Shown here piece after piece: positions 39,101-53,400 of a stretch of DNA of 64,000 bases (its first letter is position 1; every line of letters starts with the position of its first letter). The stretch is from assembly GCA_039619475.1 (NCBI GenBank), contig CM077116.1, positions 280,441,258 to 280,505,257 of the forward strand, in the 5' to 3' direction. Source of the stretch: Icerya purchasi (taxonomy: Eukaryota; Arthropoda; Insecta; Hemiptera; Monophlebidae). The notes under the pieces were generated by a model, which saw only the letters and a list, made by a program, of their open reading frames with translations, was not told where the DNA came from and did not search any database. Position numbers and translations under genes: made by a program.

Positions 39101-42100
39101 TTTCCTGTCGTTTGTTCAACAATTATGTGTCGATGGAACGTGCGATTCGTTTGATTGATTTCGTCATTAATACAATAGGTAATAAGTAGTACCTCATACG
39201 TGGGTGCCATTTTTGTTCTGTTGCAGTACGGTTAATAATTATTATGATTATATTGTTCCTCAAATTTCTTCCCGGGACGTGACCTGCCCAATAATTCTAT
39301 GGAAGTGGAAACGCTCCATGTACTGGACCATGATGAGTGCAGTAGGATGGATATGCAAAATATTCTGGCTGGAAGAATAGAGCTTTTAAAGATCTAGCTG
39401 AATCCGGCTGGGGCAAGAAGAGAATGGAAAAGTTAACCGAGCTCGGGCTGGTGAAAACGTTGATGGTGGGATTTGCAGAATTCCGCTTGAGGAAAGCAGG
39501 ACTGGAAAAGTTTTCACTCGCCCGGCTGGTGAAAGGGGGGACCGAGTTGTCTACAATCATCCGGATGGTGTAAACGAACATGTCATTTACGCCATCTGTA
39601 TTACAGCAGAACTTTCCGCCCCCTCGTTCTTCAACCGAGCCATTGGAAATTTTTACCGTTCGCTTTCCCCAACCAAAGTTCTGTCAATTCTGCGGGCCAT
39701 GTTATACCCAGCTCGTGTTCGGGGTGTATTGACAACCTCGCTTGCCCCAAACCGAGGCGGATACATCACATCAAAACAATATTGTCACGGTCCGAATTTT
39801 GGATACCTTATTAGCCGCGCTTATCATCTTCCACCGAATCACACGCTTCTGCTTGCGAAGACCTTCTACAGAAAAAATATATCAAAAAAAATATCCTGAA
39901 CGAATTTTAATAAACTGAAAACAAGAAAACCGGCAAAATGACGTTAACCGCATTATATAGAGACGTACAGAAGACAAGAATGGACAAAGAAATTGGAATA
40001 AAAATAACACCTCATATATCAGAACATTACAATAAAGAGCACCCGATGAGATATACTGAGAGCGCCAGAATTGAAAATTTCCCATGGGAGAGAGAGAAAA
40101 CTATAACGGCCAAAAATTCTTAAGCGGCGAAGCAGCATAGAAATACTAGCGGACAACGAGATAAATAATGTAAATATAAAAAACTAATAATTAAAAACCA
40201 GGACAGCTTTATAGAATAACAGTAAATTAAAAAAATAGAATTAAGAAACAACGAGGGAAATCCTGATATAATCAATAAAGAGTGCGAGTAAAGAAATTCT
40301 CTCAAAGGTGCCAGCGGAGAACCAAATCAAGCATGGCTGAGAATTCATGAAAACCTAGCGGAATATTAACTGGAAAATTCAGACGAAGGTTCGCCTGGAA
40401 ATATCTAGTAAATTACAGCTGAAGGAGAACGAAAATTAAAATGGAATTAATGATCATTTAACGGAGACGGGAGTCGCTATTGGGTAAAGAGGTGGGGCAC
40501 AATGGGGCTGTGAACACGAATAGATTACAATGAACATACACATCTCTCTCCGATTGATTAAAGTGGTGGAGATCACCCACTAATTACATATTCGTTCACA
40601 TTATGAGTATATCTGTTAAAACATTACACTAAGGAGTAATTGATATATAAATTAATTTAGAAAATATTTTGGTTTGTAGATTTTCCTGTCGTTTGTTCAA
40701 CAATTATGTGTCGATGGAACGTGCGATTCGTTTGATTGATTTCGTCATTAATACAATAGGTAATAAGTAGTACCTCGTACCTGGGTGCCATTTTTGTTCT
40801 GTTGCAGTACGGTTAATAATTATTATGATTATATTGTTCCTCAAATTTCTTCCCGGGACGTGACCTGCCCAATAAGTCTTTGGAAGTGGAAACGCTCCAT
40901 GTACTGGACCATGATGAGTGCAGTAGGATGGATATGCAAAATATTCTGGCTGGAAGAATAGAGCTTTTAAAGATCTAGCTGAATCCGGCTGGGGCAAGAA
41001 GAGAATGGAAAAGTTAACCGAGCTCGGGCTGGTGAAAACGTTGATGGTGGGATTTGCAGAATTCCGCTTGGGGAAAGCAGGACTGGAAAAGTTTTCACTC
41101 GCCCGGCTTGCGAAAGGGGGGACCGAGTTTTCTACAATCATCCGGATGGTGTAAACGAACATGTCGTTTACCCCATCTGGATTACAGCAGAACTTTCCGC
41201 CCCCTCGTTCTTCAACCGAGCCATTGGAAATTTTTACCGTTCGCTTTCCCCAACCAGAGTTCTGTCAATTATGCGGGCCATGTTATACCCAGCTCGAGTT
41301 CGGGGTGTATTGACAACCTCGCTTGCCCCAAACCGAGGCGGTTACATCACATCAAAACAATATTGTCACGGTCCGAATTTTGCATACCTTATTAGCCGCG
41401 CTTATCATCTTCCACCGAATCACACGCTTCTGCTTGCGAAGACCTTCTACAGAAAAAATATATCAAAAAAAATATCCGGAACGAATTTTAATAAACTGAA
41501 AACAAGAAAACCGGCAAAATGACGTTAACCGCATTATATAGCGACGTACAGAAGACAAGAATGGACAAAGAAATTGAAGTAAAAATAACACTTCATATAT
41601 CAGAACATTACAATAAAGAGCACCCGATGAAATATACTGAGAGCGCCAGAATTGAAAATTTCTCATGGGAGAGAGAGAAAACTATAACGGCCAAAAATTC
41701 TTAAACGGCGAAGCAGCATAGAAATACTAGCGAACAACGAGATAAATAATGTAAATATAAAAAACTAATAATTAAAAAGCAGGACAGCTTTATAGAATAA
41801 CAGTAAATTAACAAAATAGAATTAAGATACAACGAGGGAAATCCTGATATAATCAATAAAGAGTGCGAGTAAAGAAATTCTCTCAAAGGTGCCAGCGGAG
41901 AACCAAATCAAGCATCGCTGAGAATTCATGACCACCTAGCGGAATATTAACTGGAAAATTCAGACGAAGGTTCGCCTGGAAATATCTAAGAAATTACAGC
42001 TGAAGTAGAACGAAAATTAAAATGGAATTAATGATCATTTAACGGAGACGGGAGTCGCTATTGGGTAAAGAGGTGGGGCACAATGGGGCTGTGAACACGA

Positions 42101-45100
42101 ATAGATTACAATGAACATACACATCTCTCTCCGATTGATTAAAGTGGTGGAGATCACCCACTAATTACATATTCGTTCACATTATGAGTATATCTGTTAA
42201 AACATTACACTAAGGAGTAATTGATATATAAATTAATTTAGAAAATATTTTGGTTTGTAGATTTTCCTGTCGTTTGTTCAACAATTATGTGTCGATGGAA
42301 CGTGCGATTCGTTTGATTGATTTCGTCATTAATACAATAGGTAATAAGTAGTACCTCATACGTGGGTGCCATTTTTGTTCTGTTGCAGTACGGTTAATAA
42401 TTATTATGATTATATTGTTCCTCAAATTTCTTCCCGGGACGTGACCTGCCCAATAATTCTATGGAAGTGGAAACGCTCCATGTACTGGACCATGATGAGT
42501 GCAGTAGGATGGATATGCAAAATATTCTGGCTGGAAGAATAGAGCTTTTAAAGATCTAGCTGAATCCGGCTGGGGCAAGAAGAGAATGGAAAAGTTAACC
42601 GAGCTCGGGCTGGTGAAAACGTTGATGGTGGGATTTGCAGAATTCCGCTTGAGGAAAGCAGGACTGGAAAAGTTTTCACTCGCCCGGCTGGTGAAAGGGG
42701 GGACCGAGTTGTCTATCATCATCCGGATGGTGTAAACGAACATGTCATTTACGCCATCTGTATTACAGCAGAACTTTCCGCCCCCTCGTTCTTCAACCGA
42801 GCCATTGGAAATTTTTACCGTTCGCTTTCCCCAACCAAAGTTCTGTCAATTCTGCGGGCCATGTTATACCCAGCTCGTGTTCGGGGTGTATTGACAACCT
42901 CGCTTGCCCCAAACCGAGGCGGATACATCACATCAAAACAATATTGTCACGGTCCGAATTTTGGATACCTTATTAGCCGCGCTTATCATCTTCCACCGAA
43001 TCACACGCTTCTGCTTGCGAAGACCTTCTACAGAAAAAATATATCAAAAAAAATATCCTGAACGAATTTTAATAAACTGAAAACAAGAAAACCGGCAAAA
43101 TGACGTTAACCGCATTATATAGAGACGTACAGAAGACAAGAATGGACAAAGAAATTGGAATAAAAATAACACCTCATATATCAGAACATTACAATAAAGA
43201 GCACCCGATGAGATATACTGAGAGCGCCAGAATTGAAAATTTCCCATGGGAGAGAGAGAAAACTATAACGGCCAAAAATTCTTAAACGGCGAAGCAGCAT
43301 AGAAATACTAGCGGACAACGAGATAAATAATGTAAATATAAAAAACTAATAATTAAAAACCAGGACAGCTTTATAGAATAACAGTAAATTAACAAAATAG
43401 AATTAAGATACAACGAGGGAAATCCTGATATAATCAATAAAGAGTGCGAGTAAAGAAATTCTCTCAAAGGTGCCAGCGGAGAACCAAATCAAGCATCGCT
43501 GAGAATTCATGAAAACCTAGCGGAATATTAACTGGAAAATTCAGACGAAAGTTCGCCTGGAAATATCTAATAAATTACAGCTGAAGGAGAACGAAAATTA
43601 AAGTGGAATTAATGATCATTTAACGGAGACGGGAGTCGTTATTTGGTAAAGAGGTGGGGCACAATGGGGCTGTGAACACGAATAGATTACAATGAACATA
43701 CACATCTCTCTCCGGTTGATTAAAGTGGTGGAGATCACCCACTAATTACATATTCGTTCACATTATGAGTATATCTGTTAAAACATTACACTAAGGAGTA
43801 ATTGATATATAAATTAATTTAGAAAATATTTTGGTTTGTAGATTTTCCTGTCGTTTGTTCAACAATTATGTGTCGATGGAACGTGCGATTCGTTTGATTG
43901 ATTTCGTCATTAATACAATAGGTAATAAGTAGTACCTCGTACCTGGGTGCCATTTTTGTTCTGTTGCAGTACGGTTAATAATTATTATGATTATATTGTT
44001 CCTCAAATTTCTTGCCGGGACGTGACCTGCCCAATAATTCTTTGGAAGTGGAAACGCTCCATGTACTGGACCATGATGAGTGCAGTAGGATGGATATGCA
44101 AAATATTCTGGCTGGAAGAATAGACCTTTTAAAGATCTAGCTGAATCCGGCTGGGGCAAGAAGAGAATGGAAAAGTTAACCGAGCTCGGGCTGGTGAAAA
44201 CGTTGATGGTGGGATTTGCAGAATTCCGCTTGGGGAAAGCAGGACTGGAAAAGTTTTCACTCGCCCGGCTTGCGAAAGGGGGGACCGAGTTGTCTACAAT
44301 CATCCGGATGGTGTAAACGAACATGTCGTTTACCCCATCTGGATTACAGCAGAACTTTCCGCCCCCTCGTTCTTCAACCGAGCCATTGGAAATTTTTACC
44401 GTTCCCTTTCCCCAACCAGATTTCTGTCAATTATGCGGGCCATGTTATACCCAGCTCGAGTTCGGGGTGTATTGACAACCTCGCTTGCCCCAAACCGAGG
44501 CGAATACATCACATCAAAACAATATTGTCACGGTCCGAATTTTGCATACCTTATTAGCCGCGCTTATCAACTTCCACCGAATCACACGCTTCTGCTTGCA
44601 AAGACCTTCTACAGAAAAAATATATCAAAAAAAATATCCGGAACGAATTTTAATAAAAGGAAAACAAGAAAACCGGCAAAATAACGTTAACCGCATTATA
44701 AAGAGACGTACAGAAGACAAGAATGGACAAAGAAATTGGAATAAAAATAACACCTCATATATCAGAACATTACAATAAAGAGCACCCGATGAAATATATT
44801 GAGAGCGCCAGAATTGAAAATTTCCCATGGGAGAGAGAGAAAACTATAACGGCCAAAAATTCTTAAACAGCGAAGCAGCATAGAAATACTAGCGAACAAC
44901 GAGATAAATAATGTAAATATAAAAATCTAATAATTAAAAACCAGGACAGCTTTATAGAATAACAGTAAATTAACAAAATAGAATTAAGATACAACGAGGG
45001 AAATCCTGATATAATCAATAAAGAGTGCGAGTAAAGAAATTCTCTCAAAGGTGCCAGCGGAGAACCAAATCAAGCATCGCTGAGAATTCATGAAAACCTA

Positions 45101-47416
45101 GCGGAATATTAACTGGAAAATTCAGACGAAAGTTCGCCTGGAAATATCTAATAAATTACAGCTGAAGGAGAACGAAAATTAAAGTGGAATTAATGAACAT
45201 TTAACGGAGACGGGAGTCGTTATTGGGTAAAGAGGTGGGGCACAATGGGGCTGTGAACACGAATAGATTACAATGAACATACACATCTCTCTCCGGTTGA
45301 TTAAAGTGGTGGAGATCACCCACTAATTACATATTCGTTCACATTATGAGTATATCTGTTAAAACATTACACTAAGGAGTAATTGATATATAAATTAATT
45401 TAGAAAATATTTTGGTTTGTAGATTTTCCTGTCGTTTGTTCAACAATTATGTGTCGATGGAACGTGCGATTCGTTTGATTGATTTCGTCATTAATACAAT
45501 AGGTAATAAGTAGTAACTCGTACCTGGGTGCCATTTTTGTTCTGTTGCAGTACGGTTAATAATTATTATGATTATATTGTTCCTCAAATTTCTTAACGGG
45601 ACGTGACCTGCCCAATAATTCTTTGGAAGTGGAAACGCTCCATGTACTGGACCATGATGAGTGCAGTAGGATGGATATGCAAAATATTCTGGCTGGAAGA
45701 ATAGAGCTTTTAAAGATCTAGCTGAATCCGGCTAGGGCAAGAAGAGAATGGAAAAGTTAACCGAGCTCGGGCTGGTGAAATCGTTGACGGTGGGATTTGC
45801 AGAATTCCGCTTGGGGAAAGCAGGACTGGAAAAGTTTTCACTCGCCCGGCTGGGGAAAGGGGGGACCGAGTTTTCTACAATCATCCGGATGGTGTAAACG
45901 AACATGTCGTTTACCCCATCTGGATTACAGCAGAATTTTCCGCCCCCTCGTTCTTCAACCGAGCCATTGGAAATTTTTACCGTTCGTTTTCCCCAACCGG
46001 AGTTCTGTCAATTCTGCGGGCCATGTTATACCCAGCTCGATTTCGGGGTGTATTGACAACCTCGCTTGCCCCAACCCGCGGCGGATACATCGCATCAAAA
46101 CAATATTGTCACGGTCCGAATTTTGCATACCTTATTAGCCGCGCTTATCATCTTCCACCGAATCACACGCTTCTGCTTGCGAAGACTTTCTACAGAAAAA
46201 ATATATCAAAAAAAATATCACGAACGAATTTTAATAAACTAAAAACAAGAAAACCGGCATAATAACGTTAACCGCATTATATAGCGACGTACAGAAGACA
46301 AGAATGGACAAAGAAATTGGAGTAAAAATAACACCTCATATATCAGATCATTACAATAAAGAGCACCCGATGAAATATACTGAGAGCGCCAGAATTGAAA
46401 ATTTCTCATGGGAGAGAGAGAAAACTATAACGGCCAAAAATTCTTAAACGGCGAAGCAGCATAGAAATACTAGCGAACAACGAGATAAATAATGTAAATA
46501 TAAAAAACTAATAATTAAAAAGCAGGACAGCTTTATAGAATAACAGTAAATTAACAAAATAGAATTAAGATACAACGAGGGAAATCCTGATATAATCAAT
46601 AAAGAGTGCGAGTAAAGAAATTCTCTCAAAGGTGCCAGCGGAGAACCAAATCAAGCATCGCTGAGAATTCATGAAAACCTAGCGGAATATTAACTGGAAA
46701 ATTCAGACGAAAGTTCGCCTGGAAATATCTAATAAATTACAGCTGAATGAGAACGAAAATTAAAGTGGAATTAATGATCATTTAACGGAGACGGGAGTCG
46801 TTATTTGGTAAAGAGGTGGGGCACAATGGGGCTGTGAACACGAATAGATTACAATGAACATACACATCTCTCTCCGGTTGATTAAAGTGGTGGAGATCAC
46901 CCACTAATTACATATTCGTTCACATTATGAGTATATCTGTTAAAACATTACACTAAGGAGTAATTGATATATAAATTAATTTCGAAAATATTTTGGTTTG
47001 TAGATTTTCCTGTCGTTTGTTCAACAATTATGTGTCGATGGAACGTGCGATTCGTTTGATTGATTTCGTCATTAATACAATAGGTAATAAGTAGTACCTC
47101 GTACCTGGGTGCCATTTTTGTTCTGTTGCAGTACGGTTAATAATTATTATGATTATATTGTTCCTCAAATTTCTTAACGGGACGTGACCTGCCCAATAAT
47201 TCTTTGGAAGTGGAAACGCTCCATGTATTGGACCATGATGAGTGCAGTAGGATGGATATGCAAAATATTCTGGCTGGAAGAATAGAGCTTTTAATGATCT
47301 AGCTGAATCCGGCTGGGGAAAGAAGAGAATGGAAAAGTTAACCGAGCTCGGGCTGGTGAAAACGTTGATGGTGGGATTTGCAGAATTCCGCTTGGGGAAA
47401 GCAGGACTGGAAAAGT
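33189..47416 (+). repeat. Block I-b: nine family I monomers (M22-M30)
   Basis: Monomers start at 33189, 34769, 36350, 37931, 39512, 41093, 42674, 44255 and 45836. The core centre returns to the family I form. M22-M24 match M1-M3 at an offset of 33,187-33,188 bases, including the private gatacataaatt (1131 and 34318). M27-M30 match M8-M11 at an offset of exactly 30,025 bases, including ttgtctatcatcatccgg in M9 and M28, taataaaaggaaaac in M10 and M29, and cagcagaattttccg in M11 and M30. M25 resembles M4 but has ttgccggg upstream as M10 does, and M26 is a chimera. This block has nine monomers where block I-a has eleven. Confidence 0.88.
39512..41092 (+). repeat. Chimeric monomer M26
   Basis: The first part matches M9, with ccatctgtattacag, atatcctgaacg, gcaaaatgacg and gcggacaacg. 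From about 40230 it carries aaattaaaaaaatagaatt and gaaacaacg, as M8 does. Its end has aataagtctttgg (40871), as the end of M7 does. It also has a private gcatggctg near 40331. The switch lies between about 40150 and 40230. It sits where block I-b lacks two monomers compared with block I-a, so it probably marks a deletion by unequal exchange. Confidence 0.75.
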
Positions 47417-50400
47417 TTTCACTCGCCCGGCTGGGGAAAGGGGGACCAAGTTGTCTACAATCATCCGGATGGTGTAAAGGAACATGTCATTTACCCTATC
47501 TGGATTACAGCAGATCTTTCCGCCCCCTCGTTCTTCAACCGAGCCATTGGAAATTTTTACCGTTCGTTTTCCCCAACCGGAGTTCTGTCAATTCTGCGGG
47601 CCATGTTATACCCAGCTCGATTTCGGGGTGTATTGACAACCCCGCTTGCCCCAACCCGCGGCGGATACATAGCATCAAAACAATATTGTCACGGTCCGAA
47701 TTTTGCATACCTTATTAGCCGCGCTTATCATCTTCCACCGAATCACACGCTTCTGCTTGCGAAGACTTTCTACAGAAAAAATATATCAAAAAAAATATCA
47801 CGAACGAATTTTAATAAACTAAAAACAAGAAAACCGGCATAATAACGTTAACCGCATTATATAGCGACGTACAGAAGACAAGAATGGACAAAGAAATTGG
47901 AGTAAAAATAACACCTCATATATCAGAACATTACAATAAAGAGCACCCGATGAAATATACTGAGAGCGCCAGAATTGAAAATTTCTCATGGGAGAGAGAG
48001 AAAACTATAACGGCCAAAAATTCTTAAACGGCGAAGCAGCATAGAAATACTAGCGAACAACGAGATAAATAATGTAAATATAAAAAACTAATAATTAAAA
48101 AGCAGGACAGCTTTATAGAATAACAGTAAATTAACAAAATAGAATTAAGATACAACGAGGGAAATCCTGATATAATCAATAAAGAGTGCGAGTAAAGAAA
48201 TTCTCTCAAAGGTGCCAGCGGAGAACCAAATCAAGCATCGCTGAGAATTCATGACCACCTAGCGGAATATTAACTGGAAAATTCAGACGAAGGTTCGCCT
48301 GGAAATATCTAAGAAATTACAGCTGAAGGAGAACGAAAATTAAAATGGAATTAATGATCTTTTAACGGAGAAGGGAGTCGCTACTGGGTAAAGAGGTGGG
48401 GCACAATGGGGCTGTGAACACGAATAGATTACAATGAACATACGCATCTCTCTCCGATTGATTAAAGTGGTGGAGATCACCCACTAATTATATATTCGTT
48501 CACATTACGAGTATATCTATTAAAACATTACACTAAGGAGTAATTGATATATAAATTAATTTAGAAAATATTTTGGTTTGCAGATTTTCCTGTCGTTTGT
48601 TCAACAATTATGTGTCGATGGAACGTGCGCTTCGTTTGATTGATTTCGTCATTAATACAATAGGTAATAAGTAGTAACTCGTACCTGGATGCCATTTTTG
48701 TTCTGTTGCAGTACGGTTAATAATTATTGTGATTATATTGTTCCTCAAATTTCTTCCCGGGACGTGACCTGCCCAATAATTCTTTGGAAGTGGAAACGCT
48801 CCATGTACTGGACCATGATGAGTGCAGTAGGATGGATATGCAAAATATTCTGGCTGGAAGAATAGAGCTTTTAAAGATCTAGCTGAATCCGGCTGGGGCA
48901 AGAAGAGAATGGAAAAGTTAACCGAGCTCGGGCTGGTGAAAACGTTGATGGTGGGATTTGCAGAATTCCGCTTGGGGAAAGCAGGACTGGAAAAGTTTTC
49001 ACTCGACCGGCTGGGGAAAGGGGGACCAAGTTGTCTACAATCATCCGGATGGTGTAAAGGAACATGTCATTTACCCTATCTGGATTACAGCAGATCTTTC
49101 CGCCCCCTCGTTCTTCAACCGAGCCATTGGAAATTTTTACCGTTCGTTTTCCCCAACCGGAGTTCTGTCAATTCTGCGGGCCATGTTATACCCAGCTCGA
49201 TTTCGGGGTGTATTGACAACCTCGCTTGCCCCAACCCGCGGCGGATACATCGCATCAAAACAATATTGTCACGGTCCGAATTTTGCATACCTTATTAGCC
49301 GCGCTTATCATCTTCCACCGAATCACACGCTTCTGCTTGCGAAGACTTTCTACAGAAAAAATATATCAAAAAAAATATCACGAACGAATTTTAATAAACT
49401 AAAAACAAGAAAACCGGCATAATAACGTTAACCGCATTATATAGCGACGTACAGAAGACAAGAATGGACAAAGAAATTGGAGTAAAAATAACACCTCATA
49501 TATCAGAACATTACAATAAAGAGCACCCGATGAAATATACTGAGAGCGCCAGAATTGAAAATTTCTCATGGGAGAGAGAGAAAACTATAACGGCCAAAAA
49601 TTCTTAAACGGCGAAGCAGCATAGAAATACTAGCGAACAACGAGATAAATAATGTAAATATAAAAAACTAATAATTAAAAAGCAGGACAGCTTTATAGAA
49701 TAACAGTAAATTAACAAAATAGAATTAAGATACAACGAGGGAAATCCTGATATAATCAATAAAGAGTGCGAGTAAAGAAATTCTCTCAAAGGTGCCAGCG
49801 GAGAACCAAATCAAGCATCGCTGAGAATTCATGAAAACCTAGCGGAATATTAACTGGAAAATTCAGACGAAAGTTCGCCTGGAAATATCTAATAAATTAC
49901 AGCTGAAGGAGAACGAAAATTAAAGTGGAATTAATGATCATTTAACGGAGACGGGAGTCGTTATTGGGTAAAGAGGTGGGGCACAATGGGGCTGTGAACA
50001 CGAATAGATTACAATGAACATACACATCTCTCTCCGGTTGATTAAAGTGGTGGAGATCACCCACTAATTACATATTCGTTCACATTATGAGTATATCTGT
50101 TAAAACATTACACTAAGGAGTAATTGATATATAAATTAATTTAGAAAATATTTTGGTTTGTAGATTTTCCTGTCGTTTGTTCAACAATTATGTGTCGATG
50201 GAACGTGCGATTCGTTTAATTGATTTCGTCATTAATACAATAGGTAATAAGTAGTACCTCGTACCTGGGTGCCATTTTTGTTCTGTTGCAGTACGGTTAA
50301 TAATTATTATGATTATATTGTTCCTCAAATTTCTTAACGGGACGTGACCTGCCCAATAATTCTTTGGAAGTGGAAACGCTCCATGTACTGGACCATGATG

Positions 50401-53400
50401 AGTGCAGTAGGATGGATATGCAAAATATTCTGGCTGGAAGAATAGAGCTTTTAATGATCTAGCTGAATCCGGCTGGGGCAAGAAGAGAATGGAAAAGTTA
50501 ACCGAGCTCGGGCTGGTGAAAACGTTGATGGTGGGATTTGCAGAATTCCGCTTGGGGAAAGCAGGACTGGAAAAGTTTTCACTCGCCCGGCTGGGGAAAG
50601 GGGGACCAAGTTGTCTACAATCATCCGGATGGTGTAAAGGAACATGTCTTTTACCCTATCTGGATTACAGCAGATCTTTCCGCCCCCTCGTTCTTCAACC
50701 GAGCCATTGGAAATTTTTACCGTTCGATTTCCCCAACCGGAGTTCTGTCAATTCTGCGGGCCATGTTATACCCAGCTCGATTTCGGGGTGTATTGACAAC
50801 CTCGCTTGCCCCAACCCGCGGCGGATACATAGCATCAAAACAATATTGTCACGGTCCGAATTTTGCATACCTTACTAGCCGCGCTTATCATCTTCCACCG
50901 AATCACACGCTTCTGCTTGCGAAGACTTTCTACAGAAAAAATATATCAAAAAAAATATCACGAACGAATTTTAATAAACTAAAAACAAGAAAACCGGCAT
51001 AATAACGTTAACCGCATTATATAGCGACGTACAGAAGACAAGAATGGACAAAGAAATTGGAGTAAAAATAACACCTCATATATCAGAACATTACAATAAA
51101 GAGCACCCGATGAAATATACTGAGAGCGCCAGAATTGAAAATTTCCCATGGGAGAGAGAGAAAACTATAACGGCCAAAAATTCTTAAACGGCGAAGCAGC
51201 ATAGAAATACTAGCGAACAACGAGATAAATAATGTAAATATAAAAAACTAATAATTAAAAAGCAGGACAGCTTTATAGAATAACAGTAAATTAACAAAAT
51301 AGAATTAAGATACAACGAGGGAAATCCTGATATAATCAATAAAGAGTGCGAGTAAAGAAATTCTCTCAAAGGTGCCAGCAGAGAACCAAATCAAGCATCG
51401 CTGAGAATTCATGAAAACCTAGCGGAATATTAACTGGAAAATTCAGACGAAAGTTCGCCTGGAAATATCTAATAAATTACAGCTGAAGGAGAACGAAAAT
51501 TAAAGTGGAATTAATGATCATTTAACGGAGACGGGAGTCGTTATTGGGTAAAGAGGTGGGGCACAATGGGGCTGTGAACACGAATAGATTACAATGAACA
51601 TACACATCTCTCTCCGGTTGATTAAAGTGGTGGAGATCACCCACTAATTACATATTCGTTCACATTATGAGTATATCTGTTAAAACATTACACTAAGGAG
51701 TAATTGATATATAAATTAATTTAGAAAATATTTTGGTTTGTAGATTTTCCTGTCGTTTGTTCAACAATTATGTGTCGATGGAAGGTGCGATTCGTTTGAT
51801 TGATTTCGTCATTAATACAATAGGTAATAAGTAGTAACTCGTACCTGGATGCCATTTTTGTTCTGTTGCAGTACGGTTAATAATTATAATGATTATATTG
51901 TTCCTCAAATTTCTTCCCGGGACGTGACCTGCCCAATAATTCTTTGGAAGTGGAATCGCTCCATGTACTGGACCATGATGAGTGCAGTAGGATGGATATG
52001 CAAAATATTCTGGCTGGAAGAATAGAGCTTTTAAATATCTAGCTGAATCCGGCTGGGGCAAGAAGAGAATGAAAAAGTTAACCGAGCTCGGGCTGGTGAA
52101 AACGTTGATGGTGGGATTTGCAGAATTCCGCTTGGGGAAAGCAGGACTGGAAAAGTTTTCACTCGCCCGGCTGGTGAAAGGGGGGACCGAGTTGTCTACA
52201 ATCATCCGGATGGTGTAAAGGAACATGTCGTATACCCTATCTGGATTACAGCAGATCTTTCCGCCCCCTCGTTCTTCAACCGAGCCATTGGAAATTTTTA
52301 CCGTTCGTTTTCCCCAACCGGAGTTCTGTCAATTCTGCGGGCCATGTTATACCCAGCTCGAGTTCGGGGTGTATTGACAACCTCGCTTGCCCCAACAAGC
52401 GGCGGATACATCACATCAAAACAATATTGTCACGGCCCGAATTTTGCATACCTTATTAGCCGCGCTTATCATCTTCCACCGAATCACACGCTTCTGCTTG
52501 CGAAGACCTTCTACAGAAAAAATATATCAAAAAAAATATCAGGAACGAATTTTAATAAACTGAAAACAAGAAAACCGGCAAAATAACGTTAACCGCATTA
52601 TATAGAGACGTACAGAAGACAAGAATGGACAAAGTAATTGGAGTAAAAATAACACCTCATATATCAGAACATTACAATAAAGAGCACCCGATGAAATATA
52701 CTGAGAGCGCCAGAATTGAAAATTTCTCATGGGAGAGAGAGAAAACTATAACGGCCAAAAATTCTTAAACGGCGAAGCAGCATAGAAATACTAGCGAACA
52801 ACGAGATAAATAATGTAAATATAAAAAACTAATAATTAAAAAGCAGGACAGCTTTATAGAATAACAGTAAATTAAAAAAATAGAATTAAGAAACAACGAG
52901 GGAAATCCTGATATAATCAATAAAGAGTGCGAGTAAAGAAATTCTCTCAAAGGTGCCAGCAGAGAACCAAATCAAGCATCGCTGAGAATTCATGACCACC
53001 TAGCGGAATATTAACTGGAAAATTCAGACGAAGGTTCGCCTGGAAATATCTAAGAAATTACAGCTGAAGGAGAACGAAAATTAAAATGGAATTAATGATC
53101 TTTTAACGGAGAAGGGAGTCGCTACTGGGTAAAGAGGTGGGGCACAATGGGGTTGTGAACACGAATAGATTACAATGAACATACGCATCTCTCTCCGATT
53201 GATTAAAGTGGTCGAGATCACCCACTAATTACATATTCGTTCACATTACGAGTATATCTATTAAAACATTACACTAAGGAGTAATTGATATATAAATTAA
53301 TTTAGAAAATATTTTGGTTTGCAGATTTTCCTGTCGTTTGTTCAACAATTATGTGTCGATGGAACGTGCGATTCGTTTGATTGATTTCGTCATTAATACA

